Assembly: GCA_947258795.1 (NCBI GenBank)
Contig: CAMYJU010000009.1
Coordinates: 62,001 to 126,000, forward strand
Reading direction: 5' to 3'
Source: an uncultured Gammaproteobacteria bacterium
Lineage (GTDB): Bacteria > Pseudomonadota > Gammaproteobacteria > DRJJ01
DNA: 64,000 nt
Position numbers and translations under genes: made by a program. Positions within the stretch are counted from its first letter, which is position 1; each line of letters starts with the position of its first letter. The notes beneath the pieces are model-generated. The model searched no databases, had not been told where the DNA came from, and saw only the letters and a list, made by a program, of their open reading frames with translations. Shown one piece after another: positions 60,311-64,000 of the stretch.

Positions 60311-61390
60311 ATGGGACGCATACTCTATATTGATGATCAGGAACTAAACCGCAAACTGCTGGTAAGACAAGTGGGAAAATACGGTCATACTGTTGACGAA
60401 GCAGTTGATGGACGTACCGGTTTGAGCCTGTTAAACAATAATCAATACGATCTGGTACTACTCGATATTGACATGCCTGATCTGGATGGCATTGACGTGC
60501 TCAGGCTTATCAGACAACGGTATAGTATGCTGGAATTACCGATTATCATGCTAACAGCCAATAATCAGGATGAAAGCCTGATCACCGCGATGAATTCCGG
60601 TGCCAATGATTACCTGGTAAAACCAATAAAGGTTAATATAGCCGCTGCACGCATCAAGACCCAACTGGCCCTGGCCCAGTACGCCGCGCTGAAAGACGAT
60701 TTCCTGCGTTTTGCCAGCCACGACCTCAAGAAACCGCTGATGTTTATCCAGGATATTGCTGAGGTGCTACAACAGGATTTTTCGGAAACATTCAACGACA
60801 AGCGATTTGACAGCGATATCCATTCAATTCTGGATACTTGCAAGAACATGCAGACAGTCATCAGTGGCTTTCTGGATCAGAGTAAGCGGGACTTACTACA
60901 GGATTCCAGCGATACCCATGTCAATATCAATCAACTGATCAAGGAAGCTGTCGGAAACAATCTGCATTATGCCAATCAAAAACATCATTTTCTGCATTGT
61001 GAATTACAGAAAAACTTGCCAGAACTAGTTGCCGATCAATTCAGTCTTCGGCAGGTGATTGATAATCTGGTAGGCAATGCAATCAAATTCAGTTCAATCG
61101 GGTCTGGTACGATCATATCTTCTAAGCTGGAAGAATCATGTTTAATCGTATCAATCCAGGACCAGGGACCCGGATTGACTGATAATGATATAGAAAATCT
61201 GTTTATCAAACATGCAAAGCTGAGTAACCAACCTACAGGAAACGAGGATAGCACAGGCATGGGCCTGGCATTATGCAAGGAACTGGTTACACTACTTGGT
61301 GGTGAAATCGGTGTTCAGAACAACGTAGATGCAGGATCAACCTTCTGGATTAAGCTACCAATGGACAACCGAAAAAAGACCTGCGCATAA
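60311..61390 (+). CDS. hybrid protein: N-terminal receiver plus histidine kinase
   Basis: The 359-residue cytosolic protein begins with a receiver domain (acidic D8-D9, phosphoacceptor D52, K104), followed directly by HisKA with H137 (FASHDLKKPL) and a HATPase domain (DNLVGNAIKFSS, DQGPGL, GMGLALCKELVTLLGG). There are no membrane segments or sensor domains. Such receiver-first kinases act as relay nodes that take phosphate from another kinase. Partner unknown. No clear ribosome site; I chose the start because the first strand follows at once. Confidence 0.88.
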   Translation: MGRILYIDDQELNRKLLVRQVGKYGHTVDEAVDGRTGLSLLNNNQYDLVLLDIDMPDLDGIDVLRLIRQRYSMLELPIIMLTANNQDESLITAMNSGANDYLVKPIKVNIAAARIKTQLALAQYAALKDDFLRFASHDLKKPLMFIQDIAEVLQQDFSETFNDKRFDSDIHSILDTCKNMQTVISGFLDQSKRDLLQDSSDTHVNINQLIKEAVGNNLHYANQKHHFLHCELQKNLPELVADQFSLRQVIDNLVGNAIKFSSIGSGTIISSKLEESCLIVSIQDQGPGLTDNDIENLFIKHAKLSNQPTGNEDSTGMGLALCKELVTLLGGEIGVQNNVDAGSTFWIKLPMDNRKKTCA

Positions 61391-61412
61391 ATGAAATCAC
61401 ATTATTTAAGCA

Positions 61413-62585
61413 TCATGTTTTGAAAAAGTTAAACAGGATAGGAATAAGAACTGGTAAAAGTGGCATAACTACCATAGAAAAAAATCCCTGAACGGATTTA
61501 ACATCAAAGGGCCATACAGGAATTTTTCGCTTATACAACATGTGCAGCCCTTCGACTTCTTTTACAATATCGAGATATTGCGCACTCTCTTTATGATTTT
61601 GTATGCCTGATATCTCATGCATCAACTGACTGATTTTATCGCTAATGGGTTTCAGAAACCTGTCCTTGGCCTGTTCCATTTTATTGTGAGCCGAGGCAAG
61701 TGGTAAAAAGAACATAAAAGGGGCCAATAAGGCATAACTGCCTAACAAGGCCGGATTGCCTATATCACAAAACAGGCTTTTATCCTGTACAATCAGTTTA
61801 TCTATAACTTTAAACGAGAGGTAAATTCCAAGCAAAAATAATATATAAGCTTGCTGGGTATCAATTTTTGATATCTGCCTTAAACCACATACACCATCAA
61901 AGTGAAGCGGGTCCAGCTCAACATTAAAATGCTTACTGGAAAAGAATTCATATAGCGTATATATAAAGCCAATCGTTTTAACGACAAAGGTAAAAACAAA
62001 ATACAATAAAAATCCCTGGACAAAAAAGGCGATCATGCCCGCTGGTGTCAGCCCTGTATCTACCAGAATATTTACAGTATTTTCTGAATAAGTCATCCAC
62101 TCATTCGCAGAAGCACTATTTTCAATAATCTGATAAAAATATAAAAGATTAGCAGCAAAAACAGCGATCAAAATAGCTAACCATATGTATGGCCTGTTAA
62201 ATCGCTTATCCAGAGATTTATTATATTCCTCAATACTATTTTTACTTATTCCAGATACCAGAGACTCCAGTAATTTACCCAGAACATGTGGAACAGAAAG
62301 GTAGTACTTGTAGATCAATCCAACGATAAGCGGATAAAGATATATCATCGAGATTGACCAGCTGAAATTTTCCAAATATGAGATATATTCTGCATCACTT
62401 AACTTATCGTGCGCGATAGAGTCAAATAATATAGCTATTGCTGTCAATGGTAGAGATACGACAAGTAGGAAAGCTACTCCGACTGTTATAGGCGCAGTTT
62501 TTCTATCTTTTGCAAAAAGGCGCTTGCTGGAAAGCCAGTTAAGCACTGGTTCGTTTTTAAATATAACCAGATCTTGTAACACCAT
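61413..62585 (-). CDS. polytopic membrane protein, unknown function
   Basis: A 390-residue protein with about seven or eight hydrophobic helices (for example VAFLLVVSLPLTAIAILF, IWLAILIAVFAANLLYFY, GMIAFFVQGFLLYFVFTFVV). The C-terminal end is again hydrophobic. It contains a soluble-looking segment KFLKPISDKISQ before the last helix. I do not recognise the family. It starts 60 bp after the DUF6519-like gene on the same strand and may be co-transcribed with it. The gene is AT-rich. Confidence 0.7.
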   Translation of the reverse strand: MVLQDLVIFKNEPVLNWLSSKRLFAKDRKTAPITVGVAFLLVVSLPLTAIAILFDSIAHDKLSDAEYISYLENFSWSISMIYLYPLIVGLIYKYYLSVPHVLGKLLESLVSGISKNSIEEYNKSLDKRFNRPYIWLAILIAVFAANLLYFYQIIENSASANEWMTYSENTVNILVDTGLTPAGMIAFFVQGFLLYFVFTFVVKTIGFIYTLYEFFSSKHFNVELDPLHFDGVCGLRQISKIDTQQAYILFLLGIYLSFKVIDKLIVQDKSLFCDIGNPALLGSYALLAPFMFFLPLASAHNKMEQAKDRFLKPISDKISQLMHEISGIQNHKESAQYLDIVKEVEGLHMLYKRKIPVWPFDVKSVQGFFSMVVMPLLPVLIPILFNFFKT

Positions 62586-62645
62586 AACTAGAACCCATAC
62601 CGCATGTTAACCTCTCTGACCTGACTTCAAGTTATTACAAAGTTC

Positions 62646-63989
62646 TTATTTCGCAAGTTTGTTGAACTTGCGACGATAATCTTTAGGATTAGCTACTTTA
62701 GGATCAAGTAATGCAAGTGGTGCATAGCTATCCCCTGCATCCAGTGGGCCTATTGCTGCAGGCTGTCCATTTTCCTGTGGCCATTCCACATTACCTGTGA
62801 TTGTTCGAGCCGGAATCCACCACCATGCACCGCTTTGATACCAATGCGCAAGCTCATTGTCTGATGGTTCTGTAAATTGAATCTGAACACCATCTTCAAG
62901 TTCTATCCACTTTCCTTCCTCTATTGGTAAAGCACCATCATCTTGCGTCTCACCGGAATGATCCCAACGACGTAACAATGCGTTTTTCTGGGGATCAATA
63001 TTATGTACTGATGAAGAAGACAGGGTAACCTTCATCGTATCAGAATCTATCTCTATCACTTTCAATAGATTCTCTGGTTTGCGTCGTAATTCGTAAATAT
63101 CATCTACGACTTCTACCCAGTCACCGACTGACAGCCCGAAACGATCATCCCTACCAAGATGCTCGAGCGTAACTACCTCATTATTGAATTCCAGTATTGG
63201 GAAAACGACAGATCCATTTTCCCTTGACCACTTAAACGTCGCACATACTGTACCAGTAGTTTCATTATTCGAATCCTGGCTACAGCCAGGGCCGCTATGA
63301 TGTATCTCTACCCGGTATAACTGGTTTTCCTTGCCTCGATATTCACTCCTAGGTGAAGTGATACATGGCTGATCTGCAGTATCTGGCTTTAGAGCCTGCG
63401 CCTGCAGTCTACCCGTTGTTGGATGAATAATTCCCTTATTTTCTAGTAGAGTTATGAAATCCTCGTATTCCTTTCTATAGTCCCCTTTTGCTTCAGCAGC
63501 AGTGACTTTAACCGCTTTTACTTGCCAAACCGTTTGAATTCGGCTTGTCGTGTCTGGACCTCCCAGGGCTACTTCACGCAGGTGATCATCCTCAAGACTA
63601 GTGATATGACGCCACCAAACGTGAAGATAAACCACGTATTTGTTCGTCCCACTAAGTTCTATTACTTCACTATCAGGAAATGGATAGGCCTCCTGCATTT
63701 TGTACGGAATCTCATCATCATTACGGCAAAAATTGCCATTCACATAATATTTACCTTTCGTTATAAGGAAATTATCTTTTTCGCCACTTTTTCGTATATC
63801 GAAACCATGGTTATCAATCGGACCACCATGCTCCCCAATAATGTCTTCGGCCAGATTCTGCATGCCGATCCATTGCAATAGGGCCTGCTCATTCCAGTCA
63901 GAGTCCAGCTGCACTCTGCCCTGTTGCATCAACACCAGGGAATAGTGTTTGCGCTCGTCATATATAAAGCGGGAAAAATCGCCTTTCAT
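62646..63989 (-). CDS. DUF6519-like protein
   Basis: The 447-residue protein opens MKGDFSRFIYDERKHYSLVLMQQGRVQLDSDWNEQ, which resembles the DUF6519 N-terminal pattern (KGDFSR...VLMQQGRVQLDADWNEQ). Such proteins are found near contractile-injection or phage-tail-like gene clusters in some genomes, but no such genes are visible here. It has no signal peptide or membrane helix. AGGAGGGT precedes the ATG. Upstream context lies outside the window. Confidence 0.75.
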   Translation of the reverse strand: MKGDFSRFIYDERKHYSLVLMQQGRVQLDSDWNEQALLQWIGMQNLAEDIIGEHGGPIDNHGFDIRKSGEKDNFLITKGKYYVNGNFCRNDDEIPYKMQEAYPFPDSEVIELSGTNKYVVYLHVWWRHITSLEDDHLREVALGGPDTTSRIQTVWQVKAVKVTAAEAKGDYRKEYEDFITLLENKGIIHPTTGRLQAQALKPDTADQPCITSPRSEYRGKENQLYRVEIHHSGPGCSQDSNNETTGTVCATFKWSRENGSVVFPILEFNNEVVTLEHLGRDDRFGLSVGDWVEVVDDIYELRRKPENLLKVIEIDSDTMKVTLSSSSVHNIDPQKNALLRRWDHSGETQDDGALPIEEGKWIELEDGVQIQFTEPSDNELAHWYQSGAWWWIPARTITGNVEWPQENGQPAAIGPLDAGDSYAPLALLDPKVANPKDYRRKFNKLAK

Positions 63990-64000
63990 AATACCCTCCT

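Overview
The window is about 64 kb of a gammaproteobacterial chromosome, almost entirely core genome. The gene order glmM-tpiA-secG-tRNA-Leu-nuoA-N, carA-carB-greA, hrcA-grpE-dnaK-dnaJ-dapB with a CIRCE operator, and recN/fur/bamE/ratA/rnfH/smpB/ssrA fits Gammaproteobacteria outside the enterics, probably a Chromatiales-like or other sulfur-associated lineage. The lineage is inference. A lipoprotein with a DsrE-like fold is consistent with it but does not prove it.

Layout. (1) 1-6400: the 3' part of a patatin/POTRA/beta-barrel outer-membrane protein, an initiator tRNA, a DsrE-like lipoprotein and an NtrC-type two-component pair. (2) 6500-21000: the complete 14-gene complex I operon nuoA-nuoN on the minus strand, behind a clear sigma70-type promoter and a terminator that separates it from tRNA-Leu(GAG). 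(3) 21300-34100: secG, tpiA, glmM, folP, ftsH, rlmE, yhbY, a DUF4149 gene, greA, carB and carA. (4) 34300-36200: a small accessory locus with a glycine-zipper protein followed by two tandem paralogous membrane proteins, possibly an effector with immunity genes. It lies between two copies of a palindromic intergenic repeat. (5) 36450-42550: dapB and the hrcA-grpE-dnaK-dnaJ heat-shock cluster, with CIRCE and a sigma32-like promoter. (6) 42700-53460: nadK, recN, fur, bamE, gnd, glk, rnfH, ratA, two sodium symporters, smpB and a small ferredoxin-fold ORF.

(7) 53480-57150 is the most unusual region. The tmRNA gene ssrA is split in its T-loop by a 251-nt group I intron. The 3' exon is followed by its own terminator, then a LAGLIDADG homing endonuclease gene, then a second, intronless copy of the ssrA T-arm and acceptor end. 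Splicing should restore a 362-nt tmRNA with tag ANDDNYALAA, whose partner gene smpB lies about 500 bp upstream. Beyond it are a Fic protein with an AbiEi-like N-terminal domain and a broken cold-shock gene, which suggests a turnover hotspot at the ssrA 3' end. (8) 57390-64000: an operon of two lipoproteins and a lipoprotein M48 metalloprotease with TPR-like repeats, a receiver/histidine-kinase hybrid, a polytopic membrane protein and a DUF6519-like protein.

All assignments come from reading the sequence. No database search or folding program was run.
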